Shown: piece after piece, positions 1 through 5,925 of the stretch
Position numbering within the stretch: position 1 is the first letter of the stretch
Layout: each line of letters starts with the position of its first letter
Assembly (NCBI RefSeq): GCF_943914615.1
Contig: NZ_CALUCS010000033.1
Location: 1-13,195 of the forward strand
Direction: 5' to 3'
Origin: an uncultured Corynebacterium sp.
GTDB taxonomy: Bacteria; Actinomycetota; Actinomycetes; Mycobacteriales; Mycobacteriaceae
DNA length: 13,195 bases
Notes under the pieces: model-generated
Seen by the model: only the letters and a program-made list of their open reading frames with translations
What the model was told of the DNA's origin: nothing
Databases searched by the model: none
Program-made: the position numbers and the translations under genes

Positions 1-10
1 GCGGGTGACG

Positions 11-31
11 GCCGCGCGAGCTTCGCGCGGC
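11..31 (-). terminator. GC-rich hairpin downstream of gabD2
   Basis: A perfect 9-bp inverted repeat (GCCGCGCGA / TCGCGCGGC, 3-nt loop) begins 12 nt past the gabD2 stop codon when read leftward. No T-run follows it, so it would be the T-less type of terminator often proposed in actinobacteria. Its position supports a 3'-end role; termination itself is inferred. Confidence 0.5.
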
Positions 32-43
32 GTAAAGTCGCTG

Positions 44-1645
44 CTACGGCAGCATGCGGAAGGTCTTGCCGGCCTTTAGCAGCGTGAGCATGACCTTGGA
101 AAAGCTCTTCCGGCTGAGAGACTCCGGCCCGCGGAAATACATGAAGCGCTGCGAGGTGACGTTCTGCGTTGCCGTGTACTTCTGCAACCCCTCCGCGCCG
201 TGGCGGTGGGAGACACCGGATTCCTTCATGCCGCCCATGGGGTTATCGATGGCCGCCCAGCTGGAGGTGTAGCCATCGTTCAAAGCCACCGAACCGGACT
301 CGATCTTCGGACCGATCTGCCAAGCAGTGTCATCGGCGGCAAACACAGAGGCATTCAGACCGTAGTCCGTGTCATTGGCCAGCTCGATCGCGTCGTACAG
401 ATCCTCCACCGGTTCGATGTACACCACCGGGCCGAAGACCTCCTCGGTGCGCAACAGCGCATCCTCTGGAACGTCCACCATGACCGTCGGCTCGTAGAAG
501 TACGGCCCCAAATCCGGGCGCCTCTTGCCACCGCACAGGATGTTCGCGCCCTTCTCGCGGGCGTCCTCCACGTACTTCTCCACGGTTTCTAGCTGGCTAC
601 CGGAAGCCAGCGAGCCCATCTGCGTCTCCCATTCGAAGCCGCTGCCCAGGCTCATGGACTGCACGCGCGAGGAAAACGCGCCCACGAAATCCTCGTAGGA
701 CGCACGCTCCACATAGATGCGCTCGATGGAAACGCACAGCTGGCCGGAGTTAGAGAAACACGCATCGATAGCGCCACGAGCGGCGTAATTGACGTCCGCG
801 TCGTTGGCGATGATCAGCGGATTCTTGCCACCCAGCTCAGCCGAGTAGCCGATCAGGCGACGGCCAACCTGCTCGCCCAAAACCTTGCCCGTTGCGGTGG
901 AGCCCGTGAACATCAAGAAGTCGCACTGATCCGCAATGGCACTACCAACCACGCGGCCGGACCCGGTAACTAACTGCACCAGGTCGCGCGGCAGTCCGGC
1001 GTCAAAAAGAAACTTAAAGACCAAAAGCGAGGTGAAAGGTGTAGCAGAGTCGGGCTTAGCGACCACAGCGTTTCCGGCGAGCAGCGCGGGGATCGCGTCG
1101 CCAATGCCGAGGGATAGCGGGTAATTCCACGGGCTGATCTGGCCAACCGCGCCCAGCGGGTGACGGTACTCGACGGACTTTGCCATGATCGACATCGCCG
1201 AGGCGCGCTTGCGCGGCTTCATGAACTTCTCCACATTGTTGGAGTAGTAGCGCGCATTGTTGGCGACGTCCATGACCTCGTCAAAGGCGCTGGCTCGGTT
1301 CTTGCCGGTCTCCAGCTGCACCATGTCGCAGAGCAGTTCGGCGTTCTTTAAAACCAGGTCGTGGAAGCGGCGGAAAATACGCTTGCGCTCGGCGAAGGGG
1401 ACATGCACCCAGGACTGCTGGGCGCGGCGGGCGAAGCGGAAGGCTTCGGTGACATCGTCGGCGTCACCGCTGGCGACCCAGCCGATCGTCTCGCCGAGGA
1501 ACGGGGCCTCGATCTCCAGGCGCTTGCCGTCGTAATCGTCGTTGAGGTTGTGCAGGCGGGCGTTGGTGGTGAGTTCGCGCAGCTCTACTTCCAGATCGGC
1601 GGGCAGAGCGGCTACGGATAGGCGCTTGTAGTTGGTTCGTTTCAT
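44..1645 (-). CDS. gabD2: Succinate-semialdehyde dehydrogenase, GabD2-like
   Basis: Cytosolic aldehyde dehydrogenase (533 aa) expected to oxidise succinic semialdehyde to succinate with NAD(P)+. The family fold is complete. SPWNYP carries the oxyanion Asn (N174), FTGSTATG (about 246-253) belongs to the Rossmann cofactor site, ELGGKNP holds the general base Glu (E270) and SNSGQLC holds the nucleophile Cys (C304). NSGQLCVSIERIYVE and the C-terminal PMGGMKESGVSHRHG closely follow recalled mycobacterial GabD2 (Rv1731). I chose the ATG at 1645 because the longer frame needs a TTG at 1705 and adds 20 residues unlike the family. An AGGTAG lies about 12 nt upstream, so the ribosome site is weak. The gene stands alone, divergent from the membrane-protein gene, with a dyad in front (1679-1694). 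The substrate comes from family resemblance; a broader-range semialdehyde dehydrogenase is possible. Confidence 0.9.
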   Translation of the reverse strand: MKRTNYKRLSVAALPADLEVELRELTTNARLHNLNDDYDGKRLEIEAPFLGETIGWVASGDADDVTEAFRFARRAQQSWVHVPFAERKRIFRRFHDLVLKNAELLCDMVQLETGKNRASAFDEVMDVANNARYYSNNVEKFMKPRKRASAMSIMAKSVEYRHPLGAVGQISPWNYPLSLGIGDAIPALLAGNAVVAKPDSATPFTSLLVFKFLFDAGLPRDLVQLVTGSGRVVGSAIADQCDFLMFTGSTATGKVLGEQVGRRLIGYSAELGGKNPLIIANDADVNYAARGAIDACFSNSGQLCVSIERIYVERASYEDFVGAFSSRVQSMSLGSGFEWETQMGSLASGSQLETVEKYVEDAREKGANILCGGKRRPDLGPYFYEPTVMVDVPEDALLRTEEVFGPVVYIEPVEDLYDAIELANDTDYGLNASVFAADDTAWQIGPKIESGSVALNDGYTSSWAAIDNPMGGMKESGVSHRHGAEGLQKYTATQNVTSQRFMYFRGPESLSRKSFSKVMLTLLKAGKTFRMLP

Positions 1646-1678
1646 GTTTGGGAGACTACCTAAAAGGCTGGGAGAGTG

Positions 1679-1694
1679 TGTTCGATCTAGAACA
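1679..1694 (-). promoter_or_regulatory. Dyad upstream of gabD2
   Basis: TGTTC-N6-GAACA is a 16-bp inverted repeat centred about 41 nt before the gabD2 ATG, in the expected promoter or leader zone. It looks like a small dimeric-repressor operator. No regulator gene lies beside it, so the cognate protein is unknown. Confidence 0.35.
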
Positions 1695-1751
1695 TTTCTA
1701 AGCAAATGAATAGTCGCCGAAGGGGCTGGGGAGTGCGAACTTTTGCTTGTG

Positions 1752-1785
1752 GGAACCTTTAAGCAGGCTTAGCCGTTGGTAGGAT
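1752..1785 (+). promoter_or_regulatory. Putative ECF-type promoter with overlapping sigma-A -10
   Basis: GGAAC at 1752-1756 is followed by CGTTGG at 1774-1779, so GGAA and GTT are 19 nt apart. This matches the GGAA-N16..20-GTT form recognised by SigH/SigE-class stress sigma factors in actinobacteria. TAGGAT at 1780-1785 could also serve as a housekeeping -10. Transcription would start near 1785-1793 and leave a 70-nt leader before the membrane-protein gene. Confidence 0.4.
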
Positions 1786-1861
1786 GTACGCGAAAGCGCC
1801 GGTGGCTAATTGCTAGGCTCCGGCACCGAAAATGACCAGCACAACTTTGGAGTACTAAAGA

Positions 1862-2767
1862 ATGAAGAGTTCGAACCCGTTTATGGGGTCGCTGGCCAAG
1901 AACCAGGGCCAGCACCCGTTCGCACAACAGGGCAACCAGGGTGGCTACGGCCAGCAGGGCGGTTACGGTCAGCAGGGGATGAACCCCTACGCGACTTCCG
2001 CTCACGGTGGTGTGCAGACCGCCGCTATGGGTTACGGCATGCAGGATGCGGCTAACTACGGCCAGGCTGGCAGCGCCGACCGTCCGATGACCGTTGATGA
2101 CGTTGTAACCAAGACCGGCATCACACTGGCCGTGATCATTGCTCTGGCAGTGGTGAACTTCATCATCGGCCTGAACAACCCCGGCCTGGCGATGATTCTG
2201 ACCTTCGTCGGCATGATCGGTGGCCTGATCGCCGTTCTGGTTTCTGCCTTCGGCAAGAAGTACGACTCCGCGCCGGTGACGCTGACCTACGCGGCCTTCG
2301 AAGGCCTGTTCGTTGGTGGCTTTACGTTCCTGGTATCTGGCGCTGCGGTTGGTGATACTGACGCCGGCATGCTCATTGCCCAGGCGGTTCTGGGAACCAT
2401 TGGCGTGTTCATTGGCATGCTGTTTGTTTACAAGACCGGTGCTATCCGCGTGACCCCGAAGTTCACCCGCTTCCTGGTGGGGGCCATGATCGGCATCCTG
2501 GTTCTGGCTCTGGGCAACCTGGTGTTCGCGCTGGTTACGGGATCCGCAGGCGCCCTGCGTGACGGTGGTCCGATCGCTATCATCTTCTCCCTGGTCTGCA
2601 TCGGTATCGCAGCCATGAGCTTCCTGCTGGACTTCGACCAGGCTGACCGTCTGGTCCGCGCTGGTGCTCCGTCGAAGATGGCTTGGGGTGTGGCGCTGGG
2701 CCTGGCCGTCACCCTGGTCTGGCTGTATACCGAGATTCTGCGCCTGCTGTCCTACTTCAGGGACTAG
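1862..2767 (+). CDS. Bax inhibitor-1/YccA family membrane protein
   Basis: Integral membrane protein of 301 aa. The first ~75 residues are soluble and low-complexity, with repeated GGYGQQ-like units at about 26-40. Seven hydrophobic segments follow at roughly 87-104, 108-130, 138-162, 169-192, 203-226, 235-257 and 274-296, the usual number for the TMBIM/BI-1 superfamily. The acidic SFLLDFDQAD after segment six (D257, D259) and the C-terminal WLYTEILRLLSYFRD are typical of the bacterial YccA-like group. Some superfamily members act as pH-sensitive calcium leak channels; nothing here proves that for this protein. The ATG is supported by GGAG 9 nt upstream. The gene is monocistronic, may be driven by an ECF-type promoter, and is followed by two hairpins. 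The family is clear; the physiological role is unknown. Confidence 0.88.
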   Translation: MKSSNPFMGSLAKNQGQHPFAQQGNQGGYGQQGGYGQQGMNPYATSAHGGVQTAAMGYGMQDAANYGQAGSADRPMTVDDVVTKTGITLAVIIALAVVNFIIGLNNPGLAMILTFVGMIGGLIAVLVSAFGKKYDSAPVTLTYAAFEGLFVGGFTFLVSGAAVGDTDAGMLIAQAVLGTIGVFIGMLFVYKTGAIRVTPKFTRFLVGAMIGILVLALGNLVFALVTGSAGALRDGGPIAIIFSLVCIGIAAMSFLLDFDQADRLVRAGAPSKMAWGVALGLAVTLVWLYTEILRLLSYFRD

Positions 2768-2915
2768 CGCTTCAGAGGCTAGCGGCTAGCGCTTGAGGTG
2801 CTAGCGCCCGAGGTGCCAGCGCCCGAGATGTCAGTGCCTTGGAGCCAGCGCTCGAGGTGCTAGGGCTATAGGGTCAGTGCTCGAGGTGCTAGGGCTATAG
2901 GGCCAGGGCATTTGG
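2763..2915. repeat. Degenerate 15-bp tandem array
   Basis: About nine units of 13-15 bp resembling GCTAGCGCTCGAGGT run from the stop codon of the membrane-protein gene. Unit starts are near 2763, 2785, 2800, 2815, 2830, 2844, 2859, 2874 and 2888. Two later units (2859-2873 and 2888-2902) are the identical 15-mer GCTAGGGCTATAGGG, so part of the array also reads as a 29-bp higher-order repeat. No protein frame follows it. Confidence 0.7.
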
Positions 2916-2927
2916 CGCCTGGTTTTT
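2903..2927 (+). terminator. Rho-independent terminator candidate
   Basis: CCAGG at 2903-2907 pairs with CCTGG at 2918-2922, with two more pairs possible past a single bulge, and TTTTT follows at 2923-2927. It lies 136 nt past the stop codon of the membrane-protein gene, directly after the tandem array. Confidence 0.5.
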
Positions 2928-2950
2928 AGACTTTGAGGCGCTGTTAGTTG

Positions 2951-2980
2951 AGGGGTTTCCGGTTTACCGGGAGCCCCTTT
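2951..2980 (+). terminator. Strong 12-bp hairpin, backup terminator
   Basis: AGGGGTTTCCGG pairs with CCGGGAGCCCCT (12 pairs including two G-T, loop TTTA), followed by a short TT-C-T stretch. It is the more stable of the two hairpins behind the membrane-protein gene but has a poorer T-run. It could be a second terminator or a transcript-end stabiliser. Confidence 0.45.
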
Positions 2981-3064
2981 CTGCTGCCCATAGGGGCCTG
3001 TCGCATAGGGGCGGGGGGAGTTGGCTGCTCGTGTGCGGGAGGTTTTGCTTCTTGGGTGGAGGAA

Positions 3065-3184
3065 TGTCGTTAGATCGGGAATGCGCGAGCGCGGCCAGTC
3101 AGCCTGATGAAAGCGCAACGCTCTGACCTGCACTTTCTCGAATGTGCAAATGGTTTGCAAGAACGTATTCTCGTTCTAGCGACA
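3065..3184. mobile_element. 120-bp inverted-repeat element A (MITE-like)
   Basis: The element runs from TGTCG to CGACA. Its left end TGTCGTTAGATCGGGAAT matches the reverse complement of its right end at about 17 of 21 positions. The core CGCTCTGACCTGCA starts 54 nt from the left end and stops 47 nt before CGACA. Element B at 3384-3503 has exactly the same geometry and core but a different terminal repeat. There is no coding capacity and no clear target duplication. The boundaries rest on the comparison with element B; calling it mobile is inference. Confidence 0.5.
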
Positions 3185-3277
3185 TCCACCCTGGTAAAGC
3201 CCTGATTTGGAGGGGTTCCCTCCTGCGTATTCCCGATCTGACGACACTTCCCCCTGTGTATTCCCGATCTGGCGACA
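3154..3277 (+). repeat. 31-bp iterated copies of the element A end
   Basis: The right-end motif recurs with CGACA finishing at 3184, 3246 and 3277. The sharpest two copies are 3229-3246 and 3260-3277, both ATTCCCGATCTRRCGACA. A decayed copy (CCTGATTTGGAGGGG, 3201-3215) fills the place between 3184 and 3246. The period is therefore 31 bp over four units, like iterated protein-binding sites. Confidence 0.55.
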
Positions 3278-3352
3278 TCTGGAGGTTTAACCTCTTTCAG
3301 GATGGGGCTAAGGGGAATGGTGGGGTAGAGACAGGAGGTGCGGGGCGGGAAA

Positions 3353-3414
3353 TGTCGGAAAAGTTGCAGTTCTCAGGCCTAAATGTCGGTAAAGTTGCAA
3401 AACTAGAATTCCTG
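3353..3414 (+). repeat. Two 31-bp copies of the element B left end
   Basis: TGTCGGAAAAGTTGCA at 3353-3368 and TGTCGGTAAAGTTGCA at 3384-3399 differ by one base and are 31 bp apart, the same period as the iterated ends of element A. The second copy is the left end of element B. Confidence 0.6.
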
Positions 3415-3503
3415 CCAACGACGCGTGAGTAACAAATCGCTCTGACCTGCAGGTTTTGGTAAGTGAGAATGTCTCCCAATAACAAACTGCAACTTTTTCG
3501 ACA
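3384..3503. mobile_element. 120-bp inverted-repeat element B (MITE-like)
   Basis: The left end TGTCGGTAAAGTTGCA matches the reverse complement of the right end (TGTCGAAAAAGTTGCA) at 14 of 16 positions. The extra left-end copy at 3353 matches the right end even better. The core CGCTCTGACCTGCA is at 3438-3451, the same offset as in element A (54 nt from the left end, 47 nt before CGACA). The terminal repeat sequence differs completely from that of element A beyond TGTCG. No protein is encoded. Confidence 0.5.
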
Positions 3504-3508
3504 TTTAG

Positions 3509-3574
3509 CCGCTCCGAGGGGTAGTAATAACCGCTCCGAGGGGTGGCAATGGCCGCTGCCGGGGTGGGAAACGT
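3509..3574. repeat. Three 22-bp tandem units
   Basis: CCGCTCCGAGGGGTAGTAAT at 3509, CCGCTCCGAGGGGTGGCAAT at 3531 and a decayed CCGCTGCCGGGGTGGG at 3553 are spaced exactly 22 bp apart. They adjoin the right end of element B. No function is apparent. Confidence 0.6.
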
Positions 3575-3648
3575 GTCGCCGAGGTGCTTGCCGGGCACGG
3601 CCGGGCCCTATTGGGCACTGCGGGTAGGCCTGAAAGGCAGAAAACAGC

Positions 3649-3675
3649 AAAAGGGCGCCCGCAGGCGCCCTTTTT
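3649..3675 (-). terminator. greA bidirectional terminator
   Basis: AAAAGGGCGCC (3649-3659) pairs with GGCGCCCTTTT (3664-3674) around a CGCA loop. T-runs follow on both strands (TTTT leftward, TTTTT rightward). It sits 66 nt past the greA stop and would also block readthrough from the repeat island. Confidence 0.85.
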
Positions 3676-3740
3676 AAATGCAACCGGACCAGCCAGCCGC
3701 AGCCGCAGCCGGCTAAAGCCGCCAGCCGGACCAGCAGAAA

Positions 3741-4262
3741 CTACTGATCCGCGCGCGGAACGTCCAGGTCCGGGTCGTAAGGCTCAGCGGAAACGATCGT
3801 CACAGATACAGTATCGCCGGCAGGGGTCTGGTACTCGCGGGTTTCTCCGACCTTGGCGCCGACGATGGCTGCACCCAGCGGAGCATCGGTGGAGTAGGTC
3901 TCCAGATCCGGGTTAGAGGACTCCAGGCCGCGGGTACCGATCAGGAAGGTCTCCTTATCGTCCTCGTCACCGTCGTAGTAAACGTGGATCACGGAACCAA
4001 CCAGTGCCACGCCGGACTCCTGCGGAGCCTCACCGATGGTGGCGCTATCCAGCAGTTCCTCCAGGTAGGTGATGCGTGCTTCTTCCTGGCCCTGCTGCTC
4101 GCGGGCTGCGTGGTAGCCGCCGTTCTCCTTCAGGTCGCCCTCTTCACGGCGCTCGTTAATCTCGGCTGCCAGCACCGGACGGTTCTCCTTCAGAGCCGTC
4201 AGTTCTGAATTCAGTCGGTCGTAAGATTCCTGGGTCAGCCAGCGAGTCTGGTTCTCGGCCAT
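3741..4262 (-). CDS. greA: Transcription elongation factor GreA
   Basis: GreA (173 aa) enters the secondary channel of stalled RNA polymerase and stimulates cleavage of the backtracked transcript. Residues ~10-80 form the N-terminal antiparallel coiled coil. Its tip carries EEGDLKENGGYHAAREQQ, with the two catalytic acidic residues (D43 and E46) in the usual D-x-x-E spacing. Residues ~95-165 form the C-terminal FKBP-like domain, including VGSVIHVYYD and the late DAPLGAAIVGAKVGE. Length is normal for actinobacteria. The ATG at 4262 is preceded by GGGAGAA at good spacing; a longer frame from 4304 lacks family similarity. The DUF4307 gene lies upstream on the same strand, 116 nt away, as greA and Rv1081c do in mycobacteria. 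A motif shared with the mca upstream region lies 41-55 nt before the start. Confidence 0.95.
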   Translation of the reverse strand: MAENQTRWLTQESYDRLNSELTALKENRPVLAAEINERREEGDLKENGGYHAAREQQGQEEARITYLEELLDSATIGEAPQESGVALVGSVIHVYYDGDEDDKETFLIGTRGLESSNPDLETYSTDAPLGAAIVGAKVGETREYQTPAGDTVSVTIVSAEPYDPDLDVPRADQ

Positions 4263-4302
4263 TAGGTTCTCCCATCTTCGTTGAAGGTTGACGCGGTCTC
4301 TC

Positions 4303-4317
4303 ACGTGGGCGTCAATA
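4303..4317 (-). promoter_or_regulatory. TATTGACGCCCACGT motif before greA
   Basis: This 15-mer, read on the greA strand, is identical to one at 4843-4857 read on the mca strand. TTGACG resembles a -35 but has no convincing -10 at 17 nt. Alternatively TAATAAT just upstream may be a -10, placing the motif at the transcription start. Confidence 0.35.
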
Positions 4318-4345
4318 GATTATTAAGTAGGCGTGCAAAGTGTAG

Positions 4346-4377
4346 CACCTGGGCGCCAGGCTACCGGGGCTGCCCGG
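4346..4377 (-). terminator. Two small hairpins after the DUF4307 gene
   Basis: CCTGG/CCAGG (4348-4360, 3-nt loop) and CCGGG/CCCGG (4364-4377, 4-nt loop) lie back to back just past the DUF4307 stop codon, with no T-run. They could attenuate readthrough into greA or act as a T-less terminator. Confidence 0.3.
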
Positions 4378-4378
4378 C

Positions 4379-4813
4379 TTAGTCGCGTGGGTCGAGGTGC
4401 GGCGGCAGAGTGGCGGAGCATCCGTAGGCGGTGGCTGCGTATCCGCGCTCGCGGGTGGGGATGTCCACCAGGAAGCGTTCTACTTCTTCGCCGCCGCGTG
4501 GTACGACGAACTCGCGCCGCCCGACTTCGTTCTTGTCGTAGTCCAGGGCAGTGACGATGCAGTACGCGGGCTTGGAGGGATCCTTGCGGGTGACGTCGAT
4601 GCTCATGGTCATGCGCTCGTCCGAGACGATCTCGCCGCCGGATTCCTGCGCCGTAACATCCGCTTCCGAATTGCGCATGAACTGCGTGACCGCGTAAGCA
4701 AGCGTTGCCGCCAACACTACGGCCAGGATTACTACAACGATTTTCCCGGAGAATTTCTGGTTGCGCGTTTCGCCGTAGCGCTCTTTTTGGATGCTCTTCT
4801 TCGCCGCGTTCAT
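4379..4813 (-). CDS. DUF4307 single-pass membrane protein
   Basis: A 144-residue protein of unknown function, recognisable as the actinobacterial DUF4307 family by its position beside greA and mca and its layout. It has a short basic cytoplasmic N-terminus (about 1-24), one membrane helix (KIVVVILAVVLAATLAYAV, about 24-42) and an extracytoplasmic domain of roughly 100 residues containing SIDVTRKDPSKPAYCIVTALD. Two cysteines (in YCIV and YGCSA) lie outside the membrane and could form a disulfide. No lipobox is seen, so the helix is probably a signal anchor. It starts at an ATG 109 nt from the divergent mca start. The counterpart in the mycobacterial block is Rv1081c. No catalytic motif is visible and I cannot assign a role. 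Confidence 0.85.
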   Translation of the reverse strand: MNAAKKSIQKERYGETRNQKFSGKIVVVILAVVLAATLAYAVTQFMRNSEADVTAQESGGEIVSDERMTMSIDVTRKDPSKPAYCIVTALDYDKNEVGRREFVVPRGGEEVERFLVDIPTRERGYAATAYGCSATLPPHLDPRD

Positions 4814-4842
4814 GATGTCTCTAGTCTAGCCCACCCTTTTAT

Positions 4843-4857
4843 TATTGACGCCCACGT
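4843..4857 (+). promoter_or_regulatory. TATTGACGCCCACGT motif before mca
   Basis: An exact 15-bp copy of the motif upstream of greA, here facing mca in the 109-nt divergent gap with the DUF4307 gene. A third, one-base-shorter copy (TATTGACGCCCCGT) lies at 13125-13138, also followed by a similar CCGG-rich stretch. Confidence 0.4.
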
Positions 4858-4885
4858 CCCCGGCTTGCCTGGACGGATGGCTCTA

Positions 4886-4922
4886 TTGGGTAGGGGAGGG
4901 CTGGGTAGTAGATTGTATTGGC
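4886..4922 (+). promoter_or_regulatory. Putative leaderless promoter of mca
   Basis: TTGGGT (4886-4891), a 17-nt spacer and TAGATT (4909-4914) put the expected start point about 8 nt after the -10, on the GTG at 4923. No Shine-Dalgarno sequence precedes that GTG, which fits a leaderless transcript. Confidence 0.4.
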
Positions 4923-5831
4923 GTGAGTGAAAAGAGATCTTCCGTAGATACACCGCGTTATCGCCTGCTGGCGATTCACGCACACCCGGACGACGAATCC
5001 AGCAAGGGTGCGGCCACCATGGCCCGCTATGTGGATGAAGGCCACCGGGTCAAGGTGCTGACGTGCACCGGCGGTGAGCGCGGGGACATCCTGAATCCTG
5101 AGATGCAGGAGCTGGCTGAGCAGGGCATCGGAGAGATGATTGAGGTGCGTCGCGAGGAGATGGCTCAGGCGGCCTCCATCTTGGGTGTGGAGCATGAGTG
5201 GCTGGGCTATGTGGATTCCGGCCTGCCGGAGGGCGACCCGAAGCCACCGTTGCCGGAGGGCTGCTTTGCCCTGCAGGACACGGAAGAGGTCACACAGAAC
5301 GTCGTGCGGGTGGTGCGTGAGTTCCGCCCGCATGTCATCATCACCTACGACGAGCATGGCGGTTACCCGCACCCGGATCACATCAAGGTGCATGCGGTTT
5401 CCGTCCGCGCCTGGGAGGCTGCCGGCGACCCAAATTACCACCCGGAGCTGGGCGAACCGTGGGAGGTGAAGAAGCTGTACTACACCCATGGGTTCATCCG
5501 CGAGCGTTTCGAGAACTTGGCCACCGCCATGTACGAGCGTGGCGCGCAGCTGCCGGAGCACGTCCTGCGGCACTTGGAGTTGTGGAGGCAGCTGCCGGAT
5601 ATTTTCTCCCGCGTGACCACCCGCGTGAATGTGGCCGATTGGTTTGAACGCCGAGATGATGCGCTGCGTGCCCACCGCACTCAGATTGATCCGAAGGGTG
5701 CTTTCTTCCTGGCGGACATGGACCTGCAGCAACAGGTGTGGCCGACCGAGGAGTTCGAGCTCGCGCAATCTCGCGTGCACAGCGAGCTGCCGGAGTCGGA
5801 ACTCTTCGCCGGGTTGGAACCAGCGGATTAG
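4923..5831 (+). CDS. mca: Mycothiol S-conjugate amidase Mca
   Basis: Zinc amidase (302 aa) that cleaves mycothiol S-conjugates into glucosaminyl-inositol and a mercapturate for export; cytosolic detoxification. The PIG-L/LmbE-type fold shows AHPDDESSKGA near the start, with metal ligands H21 and D24, and GGYPHPDH with ligand H153. Lys28 in ESSKGA matches the position of Mca Lys19 of M. tuberculosis, which helps separate Mca from the paralogue MshB. The C-terminal RVTTRV, RAHRTQIDP and WPTEEFELAQSR also follow recalled Rv1082. I chose the GTG at 4923 because it aligns with the family N-terminus; the frame remains open to a TTG at 4845 without similarity. MshB is the main alternative, but the neighbours and Lys28 argue against it. 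Confidence 0.93.
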   Translation: MSEKRSSVDTPRYRLLAIHAHPDDESSKGAATMARYVDEGHRVKVLTCTGGERGDILNPEMQELAEQGIGEMIEVRREEMAQAASILGVEHEWLGYVDSGLPEGDPKPPLPEGCFALQDTEEVTQNVVRVVREFRPHVIITYDEHGGYPHPDHIKVHAVSVRAWEAAGDPNYHPELGEPWEVKKLYYTHGFIRERFENLATAMYERGAQLPEHVLRHLELWRQLPDIFSRVTTRVNVADWFERRDDALRAHRTQIDPKGAFFLADMDLQQQVWPTEEFELAQSRVHSELPESELFAGLEPAD

Positions 5832-5925
5832 CGCAGTACGGGCTGATTTGCGCAGCGCAGGGTTTCCCCACAGGCGGGCGACAAACTACAGTTAATGGGC
5901 AGATAACAAGAAGGAGTTTCCAGCG

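Noticed and set aside
3142..3432. Open frames in the repeat island on both strands (for example 96 codons at 3142-3432)
   Set aside because: They follow the repeats, lack ribosome sites and family resemblance, and overlap the 120-bp elements.
3065..3503. CRISPR array in the repeat island
   Set aside because: Repeats occur in both orientations, come in two unrelated sequences and have no regular spacer pattern apart from the 31-bp end copies.
4842..5780. 312-codon minus-strand frame opposite mca
   Set aside because: Shadow of mca; His/Gln/Arg-rich composition typical of antisense GC-rich frames.
5887..5925. TACAGT at 5887-5892 as a separate promoter for the small membrane protein gene
   Set aside because: The -35 region is poor and the gap to mca is only 94 nt; cotranscription with mca is at least as likely.
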